A program made the position numbers and the translations under genes. A stretch of DNA of 64,000 nucleotides, taken from contig JBBROU010000003.1 in the NCBI GenBank assembly GCA_038229055.1, forward strand, positions 24,264 to 88,263, given 5' to 3'. The DNA is from JANYJA01 sp038229055 (GTDB lineage Bacteria > Acidobacteriota > Terriglobia > Bryobacterales > Bryobacteraceae). How positions within the stretch are numbered: position 1 is the stretch's first letter; every line of letters starts with the position of its first letter. The notes beneath the pieces were generated by a model, which was not told where the DNA came from, did not search any database, and was given only the letters and a program-made list of their open reading frames with translations. Below are positions 41,908-51,200 of this stretch, one piece after another.

Positions 41908-41941
41908 CCGGGGCAGGCGAAAATCGCCGCGTCTACCCCGG
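41908..41941. terminator. two-level hairpin between convergent genes
   Basis: CCGGGG (41908-41913) pairs with CCCCGG (41936-41941), and inside it GGCGA (41916-41920) pairs with TCGCC (41924-41928) around AAA. It lies between the convergent glycosylase gene and the Gly/Tyr-rich gene, so it could terminate both. The T-run of a classical intrinsic terminator is short. Confidence 0.55.
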
Positions 41942-41949
41942 AATTGTAC

Positions 41950-42465
41950 TTACCAACGGCGGCCGAAGTGGCGCCAGCCGAAAGTGATCACTGGACGTGG
42001 AGCGTAGTAAGCCGGCGGATAGTAGTAGGGGTCATTGTACGGCTCGTAGGCCGGATAGTAGGGATCATCATAACTCGAGTAGTATGGATAATAACCAGTC
42101 GAGTAATTTGGATATCCGCCCCAACCGTAGTCGGAGAACCCTAGCCCGATACCGAAACTGAAGCTATTGCGGTAGCGGCCATAACCGCGATAGCGATCGT
42201 GGTCATAGCCGCGGTATCCGCGATCGTAGCCCCGATATCCGCCGTCATAGGCACGGTTGTACCCGCCGCTATATCCACGATTGTAGCTTCCATAGCTGCG
42301 TCCGGACGAATAACCCCCGCGATAGGAGTTGCTGTAAGAGCCGCTCCGGTAACCACCGCCGCTGGAGTAGCTTCCATGCCTACTCCCGGAATAGCCGCCG
42401 CGTCTTTGACCGAAGCAGGTCGTTGCTGAAACAGTAAGTGCGAGTAAGAAAATCAGGTTGCGCAT
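41950..42465 (-). CDS. exported Gly/Tyr/Ser-rich low-complexity protein
   Basis: A 171-residue protein. ATG 42465 has AAAGGAAA at good distance and starts a signal peptide (MRNLIFLLALTVSATTCFG). The mature part is nearly all repeats: SGS/GGY/RGY units to about residue 90 (such as GGYRSGSYSNSYRGGYSSGR), a hydrophobic-acidic middle (FGIGLGFSDYGWGGY) and a Tyr/Pro-rich end (PYYSSYDDPYYPAYEPY). No fold is recognised; adhesive, matrix or disordered roles are possible. It ends 30 bp after the next gene upstream, so the two may be cotranscribed. Confidence 0.65.
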   Translation of the reverse strand: MRNLIFLLALTVSATTCFGQRRGGYSGSRHGSYSSGGGYRSGSYSNSYRGGYSSGRSYGSYNRGYSGGYNRAYDGGYRGYDRGYRGYDHDRYRGYGRYRNSFSFGIGLGFSDYGWGGYPNYSTGYYPYYSSYDDPYYPAYEPYNDPYYYPPAYYAPRPVITFGWRHFGRRW

Positions 42466-42495
42466 GGGTTTTCCTTTCATAGTCGTAAATTCGAA

Positions 42496-43653
42496 TTACA
42501 AGCCAAAACCGCGACGGTAACCGTGTCTCGAATAACCGAAACGCGATCCGTAGAAAAACGAAATCCTGGGTCCGAAGTTAGGATATCCATAATAAGGCCG
42601 GGGCGGCGGTCCGCAACCGTACGGGCCGCAGCCAGGACGCCCCGCCAGCGGACGCGGCTCGGTTTGATATACACGGTCGTAATCTTCGGATTCCACATAT
42701 CGGAAGGCCTGTGCGCCGCGCTCGGTGCTGATGGTAACCGGCGTTTCAATCTTGAAGGTGAGTACCGATTCGGGAGTGATGTGGGTATCGTGACCCCGCG
42801 TGAGAAGCACGCCGATAAGGCCCGCCGCCGCTCCCGCGCCCGCCCCGATCGCGGCTCCGCGGCCGTAATCCGCGCCTGCGCCGATAGCAGCGCTGACAGC
42901 CGTTGTTCCGGCAATCGCGCCAGCGTCACTGCCGACGGAGGTCGGTCCCGACCGATTGATGAGCTGCGTCCGGATCGGTACCTGCTGGCCATCGACCAGC
43001 GTCAGGTCGGTGAGCTGAATCACCATCCGGGAGGTTCCCTGTACCCTGCCCGCACGCTGCGATTCCACTACATGGCCGCCGATCATTTCGCCGCGCTGCG
43101 CGACGACGATACCATCAACCACCAGCGGACGAGCCAGACTCGCCGAGAAAGCATCGCCCGGTTGGTTGTGAGCCGTCGAGAGCGGCTGGTTGATGCGAAC
43201 GGTTATATAGGTTCCGGGCCGTACCGTCAGTTGCGCAGGAACCGGCCCGTAGGCCGGCTGCGCGTCCCGTCGATCGTCACGAGGGTCATAGCGGCCGTCA
43301 TCCCGCCGATCGCGCCGGCCATCGTCGTAGCGGCGATCATCCCGGCCGTCATTGCGACGGTCGTCCCGCGGATCGTAGCGGCCCTCATCACGCGACCCGC
43401 TGTCGACCGGCTGCCCATACTCATCGCGCGGAACGCTGCGTTGCGCCGCATCTGGCTCCGCTTGCGCTTGTGCCTGGCCCGGGGGCGGGTCGTCCGCGCG
43501 GCGCCAACCTCGGTTAGGTGCGTTCTGTTCTTGCGGATCAGCAGGCGCGGCAGGTTGATCCTGAGCCATCAGACAACTTGCCCCGGCAAACAACACCAGG
43601 AGAGATAACGGGGTACCAATCTTCCGAACGGGCAAAGCGAGATGAGGTGTCAT
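42496..43653 (-). CDS. exported protein with Arg/Asp-rich repeats and glycine zipper
   Basis: A 385-residue protein. Start 43653 gives a signal peptide (KIGTPLSLLVLFAGASCLMA) and has AGGGG upstream. Residues about 60-130 are a low-complexity run of Arg-Asp units (RYDPRDDRRNDGRDDRR and similar). A beta-rich domain follows (TVRPGTYITVRINQPL; RAGRVQGTSRMVIQLTDL), then a glycine zipper (GAIAGTTAVSAAIGAGADYG; GRGAAIGAGAGAAAGLIGVL). The C-terminus is Gly/Tyr/Pro-rich. A membrane-inserting envelope protein is plausible; no family of known function is recognised. Confidence 0.68.
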   Translation of the reverse strand: MTPHLALPVRKIGTPLSLLVLFAGASCLMAQDQPAAPADPQEQNAPNRGWRRADDPPPGQAQAQAEPDAAQRSVPRDEYGQPVDSGSRDEGRYDPRDDRRNDGRDDRRYDDGRRDRRDDGRYDPRDDRRDAQPAYGPVPAQLTVRPGTYITVRINQPLSTAHNQPGDAFSASLARPLVVDGIVVAQRGEMIGGHVVESQRAGRVQGTSRMVIQLTDLTLVDGQQVPIRTQLINRSGPTSVGSDAGAIAGTTAVSAAIGAGADYGRGAAIGAGAGAAAGLIGVLLTRGHDTHITPESVLTFKIETPVTISTERGAQAFRYVESEDYDRVYQTEPRPLAGRPGCGPYGCGPPPRPYYGYPNFGPRISFFYGSRFGYSRHGYRRGFGL

Positions 43654-43756
43654 TGCAACCCCTGAAATGCACGTAACGGGCCATGATGACACCAAATGTA
43701 AGTAGTTGAAAATACGTCGCCCGGACGAAGTTTTCCCCCGGCTATTTTGGCCGCTC

Positions 43757-43773
43757 TCCACCGCGCTGGTGGA
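43757..43773 (-). terminator. hairpin downstream of the CRTAC1-like gene
   Basis: TCCACC (43757-43762) and GGTGGA (43768-43773) flank a 5-nt loop, 16 bp beyond the CRTAC1-like stop. No T-run follows on the minus strand, so termination is only possible. The rest of the 136-bp gap must hold the promoter of the gene at 43653, which I cannot place. Confidence 0.3.
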
Positions 43774-43789
43774 TTTCAGCCAGTGCCCA

Positions 43790-45451
43790 CTATTTTAAGA
43801 TCCCGCGCGCTTCATCGATGTTGAGGAATTGATTCGCGGCCACATTCGAGAATTTCTGCCGGGCACCGCTGGGCCATTCAATCTGAACCAGGTTGACGTT
43901 GGTGTCGTGGCCGAGCCCGAAGGTGAGCGCCAAGTCGCTCTGCGAACAGTAGCTACCGCCGCTGCGGACCATGCTCCATTGCTTGCCGCCGGCGCTTTCG
44001 ATGCGCACGACCGCGCCGAGCGCGCTACGGTTGCTCTTGGTTCCGGATAGCCGGAATTGAAGCCAGTGGTTCTTGTTGCCGCCGTCATTGCGGTAGAGCA
44101 CCGCCGGTCCATTGCTCGTGGTGAACAGCACGTCCAGGTCGCCGTCTCGATCGAAATCCGCATACGCCGCACCGCGCGCCACGATGGGGCGCGAGAAATC
44201 GGTACCCACGGCATTGGAAGCGTTCTCGAACTTCCGGCCTCCGAGATTGTGGAAGAGCAGCGGCGGTTCACGATACTGCACCTTTGGCTGGATACGTCCA
44301 ATCTCGACCTCGGTATGCCCGTTGGCCGCCAGAATATCCGGGTAGCCGTCCAGATCGTAATCGAAGAAAAACGCTCCGAAAGTTAGACTCAACTGGCTGG
44401 CGCGGCCCACCGTCGAGCTAGGTGCTTCATCCACAAAAAGTCCGGTGCCTTCGTTGTGATACAGCCCGAGCATCTGGTTCGAGAAATTCCCGACAAGCAG
44501 GTGCGGACGTCCGGAGCGGTCGTAATCGGCCCAATCGACTCCCATCGCCCCGCGCGCGACGCCGTCCTCACCGAAGGCCACGCCGGCCTGGACGCCTTCT
44601 TCGGTGAACGTGCCGTTCTTGTTGTTGCGGTAGAGCTTGTTGGGCTGCGTGTCGTTGCTGACGAACAGATCCGGCCAGCCGTCATTGTTGTAGTCGAGGA
44701 CGGTCACGCCCATGCTCTTGCTGGTCGGGTCGGCGATGCCCGCCTTCACGCTCACATCTTCAAACTTGCCGTTACCGAGGTTGTGATAGAGCTTGGCGGG
44801 GCTGCCTTTAGAACTCTCGGGCGTGCAATATGATTTGGTCTGCCCGTCGAGCGAGCACCAAAGATCGGCCTTGGGAGTCCACTGTATGTAATTGGCGACG
44901 AACAGATCGGCCTTGCCGTCGCGATCGTAATCGAGCCACGCCGCGCTGGTGCCGAAACTGGCGTTACGGATTCCCGATGCCGCCGTCACGTCGCGGAACT
45001 TGCCGTTTCCCTCGTTGTGAAAGAGACGGTCGCCTTCAAGCGCGGTCACGTAGACATCGGGCTTGCCGTCATTGTCGTAATCGGCGATAGCCACCCCGAG
45101 CGCGTACATCTCGACGTCGAGGCCGCTGCCGCGCGTAATGTCGGTGAATGTGCCGTTGTGATTGTTGTGATACAAGGCCGAGTAATAGTGCTTGCCGCTC
45201 GGCGTCCAATCCTTGCTGTTGATCAGCAGGATGTCGGGCCAACCGTCGCCATCGGCATCGAAGAAGGCGCACCCGGAACCCATCGTTTCGGGCAGGTACT
45301 TCTTGCCGAACTTGCCATTGTGATGCGTGAAGTGAATGCCCGCATGCTCAGTAGCGTCGGTGAAATGCACGGAGGATTCGGGCAGCGTGGCGAATACGTG
45401 CGTGCCATAGAGCAACAAGCCCGCGGTCAAGATGAGTAAAACCGGTTTCAT
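43790..45451 (-). CDS. exported FG-GAP/VCBS propeller protein with ASPIC/UnbV domain (CRTAC1-like)
   Basis: A 553-residue exported protein (signal peptide about 1-21). Seven or so VCBS/FG-GAP repeats each carry a calcium-binding Asp pattern (DADGDGWPD, DYDNDGKPD, DYDRDGKAD, DYNNDGWPD, DYDLDGYPD, DFDRDGDLD), forming a beta-propeller; the fifth repeat is degenerate (DYDRSGRPH). The C-terminus is an ASPIC/UnbV domain (NHWLQFRLSGTKSNRSALGA; SDLALTFGLG; IEWPSGARQKF). Such proteins are common in Acidobacteria and Planctomycetes; function is not established. It overlaps the pentaheme gene by ATGA, so the two are coexpressed. Confidence 0.87.
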   Translation of the reverse strand: MKPVLLILTAGLLLYGTHVFATLPESSVHFTDATEHAGIHFTHHNGKFGKKYLPETMGSGCAFFDADGDGWPDILLINSKDWTPSGKHYYSALYHNNHNGTFTDITRGSGLDVEMYALGVAIADYDNDGKPDVYVTALEGDRLFHNEGNGKFRDVTAASGIRNASFGTSAAWLDYDRDGKADLFVANYIQWTPKADLWCSLDGQTKSYCTPESSKGSPAKLYHNLGNGKFEDVSVKAGIADPTSKSMGVTVLDYNNDGWPDLFVSNDTQPNKLYRNNKNGTFTEEGVQAGVAFGEDGVARGAMGVDWADYDRSGRPHLLVGNFSNQMLGLYHNEGTGLFVDEAPSSTVGRASQLSLTFGAFFFDYDLDGYPDILAANGHTEVEIGRIQPKVQYREPPLLFHNLGGRKFENASNAVGTDFSRPIVARGAAYADFDRDGDLDVLFTTSNGPAVLYRNDGGNKNHWLQFRLSGTKSNRSALGAVVRIESAGGKQWSMVRSGGSYCSQSDLALTFGLGHDTNVNLVQIEWPSGARQKFSNVAANQFLNIDEARGILK

Positions 45452-48186
45452 TGGAAGCTCTCGTGATCGTGAATCTGTTGGCGTTCGTTGTTGTCTTCCG
45501 GGCTGAACATGCGGCGCTTGGCGGTGATAGATTGCGCCGATTCTTCGGCTTTGAAGCGGCGGAAGAGCTTCTCTTCGCGCGACGCTTTCTCGTTATCCCC
45601 AAGGCCGCGGTAGCTGAGCATCATGGTGTAGTGCATCTGGAGATCTTCAGGATCCACTAGGCAAACTTTTTGCGCCGCCGCAAGCGCGCCGGAATAGTCG
45701 CGCTTCAAGAACAGCAGCCGGGCCATCTGATTCAGCACCACGCGATCTCGCGGAGACTTGGATTCGACGGTGCGAAGCGAAGACAATGCGCCATCGTAGT
45801 CGCCTTCGGTCTTTTGGATCATGGCCTTGAAAAACCATGCGCGGCCAAGGCTGTTGTCAATGGAAAGCGCCTTGTCGATAAATGGGCGAGCGGCCTCGGT
45901 TTCACCTTCCTGAATCAGCGCGCGCGCCACGTTGATCCATCCGTCGGCATAGCCCGGTTCGGCTTCGGTGACGCGGCGGAAAGCGTACTCGGCACCCTTC
46001 AGATCGCCTTGCAGCAGCAACCCGATGCCCCAGTCATTCCACCGCTCCCGATCGGCTTTCTGCACCACGGGCCTCCAGACAGGCTCGCCCAGCGGGATCT
46101 TCTGCTCCGCCCCGGCGATGGTGATGATTGGCAGATCCGGGATATGGTCTTTGATTTGACCGGAAACATTTTTCGGGATATTGGCGGCGTCGAAGGAATA
46201 CTCGGCGCTGTTGTGATTGACGTCGATCAGCGACGCGTCCTGCCCGGGCTTCGGCTTTCCGGCGAAGGCGAACTGGGTGTAGTAACGCGAGAATTTCCGA
46301 TAGTTCAGTCGCGCTTGGAACGTGATGGGGCCTTGGGCATCCTTCGGAATCTTCACGCGGAAGTGGGCCACGTCCGCCGCGCCGGGCTGAATCAGCCGGA
46401 CATAGAGCACACTCCGCGCCTGCCAGGCATTGCGCTTATTGATGGGGTTGCCGTCGCCATCGAGCTGGTACGCACGATAGAAATGCGCGCCCGGTTCCAC
46501 GGCGCCTTTGCCGTTGTCTTCCACCTTGCCACTCCAGAAGACGGTCTTGCCGGTCGAATCATGCCCTTGAAGCTCCAGCCAGACATCGAAGGAATCCACG
46601 GTGCCGCCTGGAAAGAAATGCCCGATCTTGCGGGTGCGAACCACCACGTCGACGCGCGCCGTTTCACCGGGCTTCAGGACTGCGCCGGCGTGGTTAATAG
46701 GCGCTGCGATCTGGCCCACTTCGCGGATCACGGCAGTTCCGGACTGCTCAGCCTCTTCGCCAACCGCCATGCCGGACATGAGTTGCGCGGTATCGCCGCC
46801 CGCGCGCCGCACCATCTTGGCATCGCTCTTGTGCTCTGTAATCGGAGAGACCGCGAAAATATCCACGGACATGAAGCCGGACGTCAGAAACTTACGGATC
46901 GCGTCCATCTGTTCCCGGTCGTTGTTAACCATCGCGACAGCCATGTTAGCCGCTGGAAAACGGTGCGAATGTATTTGGCCGTCGTGATTGCCGGGATCGT
47001 TCGAAGGCACCATCGGCATGTGGCAGCCGGAGCAGTTCATACTCTTTGGCGGATAGTAGAAAGACCGCGCGCCTTCCCCGAAGCCGCTGGCCTGCCAGTT
47101 GTCGTAATCGTTAAAGCCGCGAAACCAGCGGTAATTATTGACGGGAATATCCAGATGCACTTTGTGGCAAGTCGCACAGAATTCAGACGCGTCTTTGCGC
47201 ATGAAGGGCTTCATGAAACTTTGGCGGTGCGGTTCCGGGTTCAAGTAAGTCAAAAAGTGATTGACCGCCAGCATGTATTTGTTCTTGCTCGACGCCAATT
47301 CGTGCAGCGGCGGATAAGCCATAGTGAATCCGCCATTACCCATGGAGCTATCCACATGCACAATGGAGTGGCAGGACATGCATCCGAGGCCGTTCTGCGC
47401 TTCCGGCGTATCGATCTGATCTTTGATCGGCTGCTCCCAGCGGCCATTGAAAAACACGGCATGGTCGTGGCATCCGGCGCACCACTTACTGGGCTGCGTC
47501 GAGTGCTGAGTGTCCTGCATGTACTCGATGGCCTTGCGATAGAACTGATTGTTGAATGACGCGAAGTGATGGGTCGAGCTATTCCACTGCTTATAAATGT
47601 CGGCGTGACACTGCCCGCAAGCCTTCGAATCCATGAAGAAGTTAGATGGGATTGTCCCGCCGACGTTGGTCTTCGACGATGAGGGGAAGAACGGCGATTT
47701 GGGACCGCCGCCCTCTTCCTGCATGCTGGTCGGGACCGTCAGGGGATTGCGGATGCGGTCATCCGGATTCGGAAACAATCTTTTGTACACGGCTGCGGAG
47801 ACCGGCAGAAACACCAGCAACCCGAGCGCAATGGCGAAACCGCGCCGCACCGTGCGGCTCTGCCGGCGAACAAAAGGAATCAATGCCAGGACAGTGAACA
47901 AGCCGAGTCCGATGTGCAGCCACAATATCCAGCGCTTATCGGAGGTGTTTCCCGTAATCGCCAGATAGACGCCAACCGCCGCCGCGAGCAGGAAAGAACC
48001 GAGCGCCGGGATACGCCTGACCATAAAGATCGCGGCCACTGTGAGCACCAGGCCAAGGCCCAGGTGCAGCAGCACATTCGCCATGTACAAAACTGTGGGA
48101 GAGGGTAGCGCTGTCAGATACGCAGTATTCAGTAACAGTAAAAAAAGGAGTATCTGTAACCAGCGCTGGCGTGTTTCTTGTGTCAT
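45448..48186 (-). CDS. membrane-anchored pentaheme cytochrome c with TPR domain
   Basis: A 912-residue protein. The first ~145 residues are four or more membrane helices (LLLNTAYLTAL; VLLHLGLGLVLTVAAIFMV; IGLGLFTVLALIPFV; FAIALGLLVFLPVSAAVY). Five CxxCH motifs lie between residues 190 and 389: CGQCH at 190-194, then CAGCH, CMSCH, CATCH and CSGCH ending at 389, in the pattern of cytochrome c554/c'-like multiheme domains. After a beta-rich region come TPR-like repeats (about 735-870; AEYAFRRVTEAEPGYADGWI). A periplasmic electron-transfer role is likely; partner unknown. TonB receptor upstream, CRTAC1-like gene coupled downstream. Confidence 0.87.
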   Translation of the reverse strand: MTQETRQRWLQILLFLLLLNTAYLTALPSPTVLYMANVLLHLGLGLVLTVAAIFMVRRIPALGSFLLAAAVGVYLAITGNTSDKRWILWLHIGLGLFTVLALIPFVRRQSRTVRRGFAIALGLLVFLPVSAAVYKRLFPNPDDRIRNPLTVPTSMQEEGGGPKSPFFPSSSKTNVGGTIPSNFFMDSKACGQCHADIYKQWNSSTHHFASFNNQFYRKAIEYMQDTQHSTQPSKWCAGCHDHAVFFNGRWEQPIKDQIDTPEAQNGLGCMSCHSIVHVDSSMGNGGFTMAYPPLHELASSKNKYMLAVNHFLTYLNPEPHRQSFMKPFMRKDASEFCATCHKVHLDIPVNNYRWFRGFNDYDNWQASGFGEGARSFYYPPKSMNCSGCHMPMVPSNDPGNHDGQIHSHRFPAANMAVAMVNNDREQMDAIRKFLTSGFMSVDIFAVSPITEHKSDAKMVRRAGGDTAQLMSGMAVGEEAEQSGTAVIREVGQIAAPINHAGAVLKPGETARVDVVVRTRKIGHFFPGGTVDSFDVWLELQGHDSTGKTVFWSGKVEDNGKGAVEPGAHFYRAYQLDGDGNPINKRNAWQARSVLYVRLIQPGAADVAHFRVKIPKDAQGPITFQARLNYRKFSRYYTQFAFAGKPKPGQDASLIDVNHNSAEYSFDAANIPKNVSGQIKDHIPDLPIITIAGAEQKIPLGEPVWRPVVQKADRERWNDWGIGLLLQGDLKGAEYAFRRVTEAEPGYADGWINVARALIQEGETEAARPFIDKALSIDNSLGRAWFFKAMIQKTEGDYDGALSSLRTVESKSPRDRVVLNQMARLLFLKRDYSGALAAAQKVCLVDPEDLQMHYTMMLSYRGLGDNEKASREEKLFRRFKAEESAQSITAKRRMFSPEDNNERQQIHDHESFQ

Positions 48187-48268
48187 CTTAGACGGGTTAG
48201 CGGCATCCGAATGTTAGCCAAATGCCGCTGTTGGGACAATACTACAAACCTATTACGGCGCCACCTAC

Positions 48269-51200
48269 TTAGAAGGAGAAGCGCGCGCTCACCTGGATCT
48301 CACGGCCCGGCGTGGAAGCCTCGGTGATGCTGCCGAATTGCGGCGTATTCACGAAGCGATTGGGCGTCCCCAGATTCACCGTGTTCAAGGCGTTGAAGAA
48401 CTCGCCGCGAACCTGAAAGCGCGCGGTCTCAGTCACAGCGAACTCGCGGACCAGCGAGATATCGAGCGTCTGCATGCCCGGCCCGTAAACCGTATTCCGT
48501 CCGACATTGCCGAACGTGTACGCCGGGGGCGCGGCGAAGGCAGCCGGATTGAACCATGTCTGCGCGTTGCGAGTGCCGGGTCCGAAAATGGGCTGCCCGG
48601 TATAGTTGGCGCGGATGGGATTCTCTCCGAGGAGCGTGCCGGCATTGGCCGTATCGCCGAACACCGAAATTGTGAGCGGGAAACCGCTCTGCGCCTGGTA
48701 GACCGCCGAAGTGCGCCAGTTGCGCGTGGCCTGCCGCGACCAATTCCAGCGATTCACCGACTTCAATTCATACACGGCGCTGATGGAGACGCGGTGGCGA
48801 ACATCGCAGGACAGGCCCTTCTCCGCGTTCAGATCGTTGTTGTTTTGCGGAATCGACGATTCGAACATGGGCGAACGAAAGTCGGGCGCATTGCTCAGAT
48901 TCTTCGCGAAAGTATAGTTGGCTAGCAGGCTCAACCCGGCCGAGTAACGGCGACGCAGATTGATGTAGCCTGCGTCATACCAGCTCCGCGCGGTGTTCTC
49001 CAGGTAATTGACGCTGCTCACCGGGAAGGTGCTGCTCAGGACGTTGATGCCGGCCGGAAAGACCGTGCCCGGCAGAAAGCTGGCCGTGTGATACGGGCGG
49101 CGGGGTTGAATGAGGCCCGCGCCCGGCAGCGCGTTGTTGATCAGGTGAGCGCGCTGCAAGTGCAGGCCGCGCGCGCCTTGATAAGCCATCTCAAGCGTGG
49201 TTTCTTTGCCGAGGCTTTTCTGGATGGATGCGCTCCACTGCTGAACGTACTGTGCGGGCGCGTGCGGGTCAAAGGACGCGAAGCTGACCACCGTCTTGCC
49301 GAGAACCGGCGCACCGAAGTTGAAGCCTTTGATGGACGGAACGTAGTTATCACTCTGGTTGGTTTCCGGAAACACCAGCGGGACATTGTGCAACTGATTG
49401 CACCACGTGTTCATGTCGACCGGTGTATAGAAGATGCCATAAGCCGCGCGAAACACCAGCCCCGCGTTGGGAACCTGATGCGCAATTCCCAAGCGCGGCG
49501 CGAAATCTAATTTTTTGGGATAGAGCAGGCCTTTCGGCATCCCTTGCTGCCCGCCGACGAAGGCAGTCAGCTTGCCGTCCTGCACCAGCAGATTGCTCCA
49601 CTGCCGTTTGACGTCGCTCAGCGGGCTCATGAACTCATAGCGCAGCCCGAAATCGAGGGTGGTGCGCGCCGTGATGCGCCACGTGTCTTGGACGAAGGAA
49701 TCCGCATACCACTGGCGAAGATCCATGCTGGGCACACCCGCTTGACGCTGACGGACGGCCGGCAGCCCGAGCAGGAAACTCGCGAGCGCCGAACCGGTAC
49801 CGTCATTGGTCGCGGTCCGGGTGGTGAACCCGTTAGTGAACTGGTAATAACCGCGATTCTGGAAAAAACCCCACATGGGCCAGATGTACCAGCGGTAACT
49901 GCCGCCAACCTTCAGGCTGTGCCGGCCCTTTTGCCAGGCGAGCGTATCGCGGCCTTCGAGAATGGTGTCCCACGCGTGCATCGGCGTCGCGGCGAAGGTG
50001 TCGCCAATTCCCGAATAGCCCTGCACGTTAAACCAGGGCGCGCCGTATGCGCCCTTGCCGCCGAAGCCAACGCCCTCGATGCCAAGCTGCGAAACAATGT
50101 CGTTCGATTCGTTGTTTTGCGAAGAGCGATGCATGCTGAGCCGCGAATACGCAATGGAAGCCGTGTTCACCAGCGACGGCGTGAAGATCCGGTTCCACGA
50201 GATAAGCGCGTTCTGCGAAAGATTGTCATGGAACGCTCCAAAGCCGGGCAGGTTTTGCGGCATGAATCCGTTCTCAGAACTCACCGAATAGCGAGCCATC
50301 AGGCTGTCGCCGCGATTGAAGACGCGATCCACGCGCAGAGTGCCCTGGTCGGCGAAGTGGCGCTCGTTGCGCTGGTCGAGATAGTTGTTTGCGTCCGCGC
50401 CCGATCCGACGACGGTGGGCTGCCCCATCATCGTCATACCTGGCATTCCGCCCATCGACATCGAAGGCCGCGGAACGTATTTGGAAAGCATTGTCGTGGC
50501 AACCGGACTCAGCAGGCTTACGGGAATTTGGTTATTCGGGAACTGGTCACGGATGATCTGCGGATTTGCGCGGCTCACCGGCTTGCTGGGGTCGAACGCC
50601 GGGTTCTTGTGCGCGCTAAACGGGTTGTAGACGTTGACGCCCGCCATGCTGAAATCGCCGTTGACTTCGTCCGCCGTGGGCACGGTATCGGTCATGGTCA
50701 TCGCCTTCACTTTGCGGAGGCCTTCGTAGTTGGCGAAGAAGAAAGTCTTCTTGCCCGGGAACGTGCCGCCAAAAGCGCCACCGAAGTTGTTCTGAACCAG
50801 GAAATTGCCGCCCGGCATTTCGTTGAATGAGCGAGCGTCCATCGCGCCGTTGCGCAGGAATTCGTAAGCCGAGCCGTGATATTGCGACGTGCCGCCGCGC
50901 GTGACGATATTTATCTGGCCGCCGCCCGCGCCACCGAGCTCGGCCGCATAGCTGCCCGTCTGCACTTGAAACTCGCGCACCGCGTCGGGCGAAAGACTGA
51001 TGTTCTGCGTGTTGAATGTCGGGTCGGTGTTCGTCGCGCCATCGATCAGAAAGTAATTTGCGTTGGGGCGGCTGCCGCCGATGCTGATCGCCGAACTCTG
51101 CCCAGGACGCCAGTAGAGCGGATTCATATCGCCAGTCTGCGCGCCGTGCGACATGTGCGAGCCGGGCACGGTCAAAGCCAGATCGAGCAGCATGCGACCG

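Noticed and set aside
45670..47559. 629-codon plus-strand ORF across the pentaheme gene
   Set aside because: Product of GC-rich codon bias on the opposite strand of a clear multiheme protein; no domain or ribosome binding site.
49544..50830. 428-codon plus-strand ORF across the TonB receptor
   Set aside because: Antisense shadow of a well-supported outer membrane protein.
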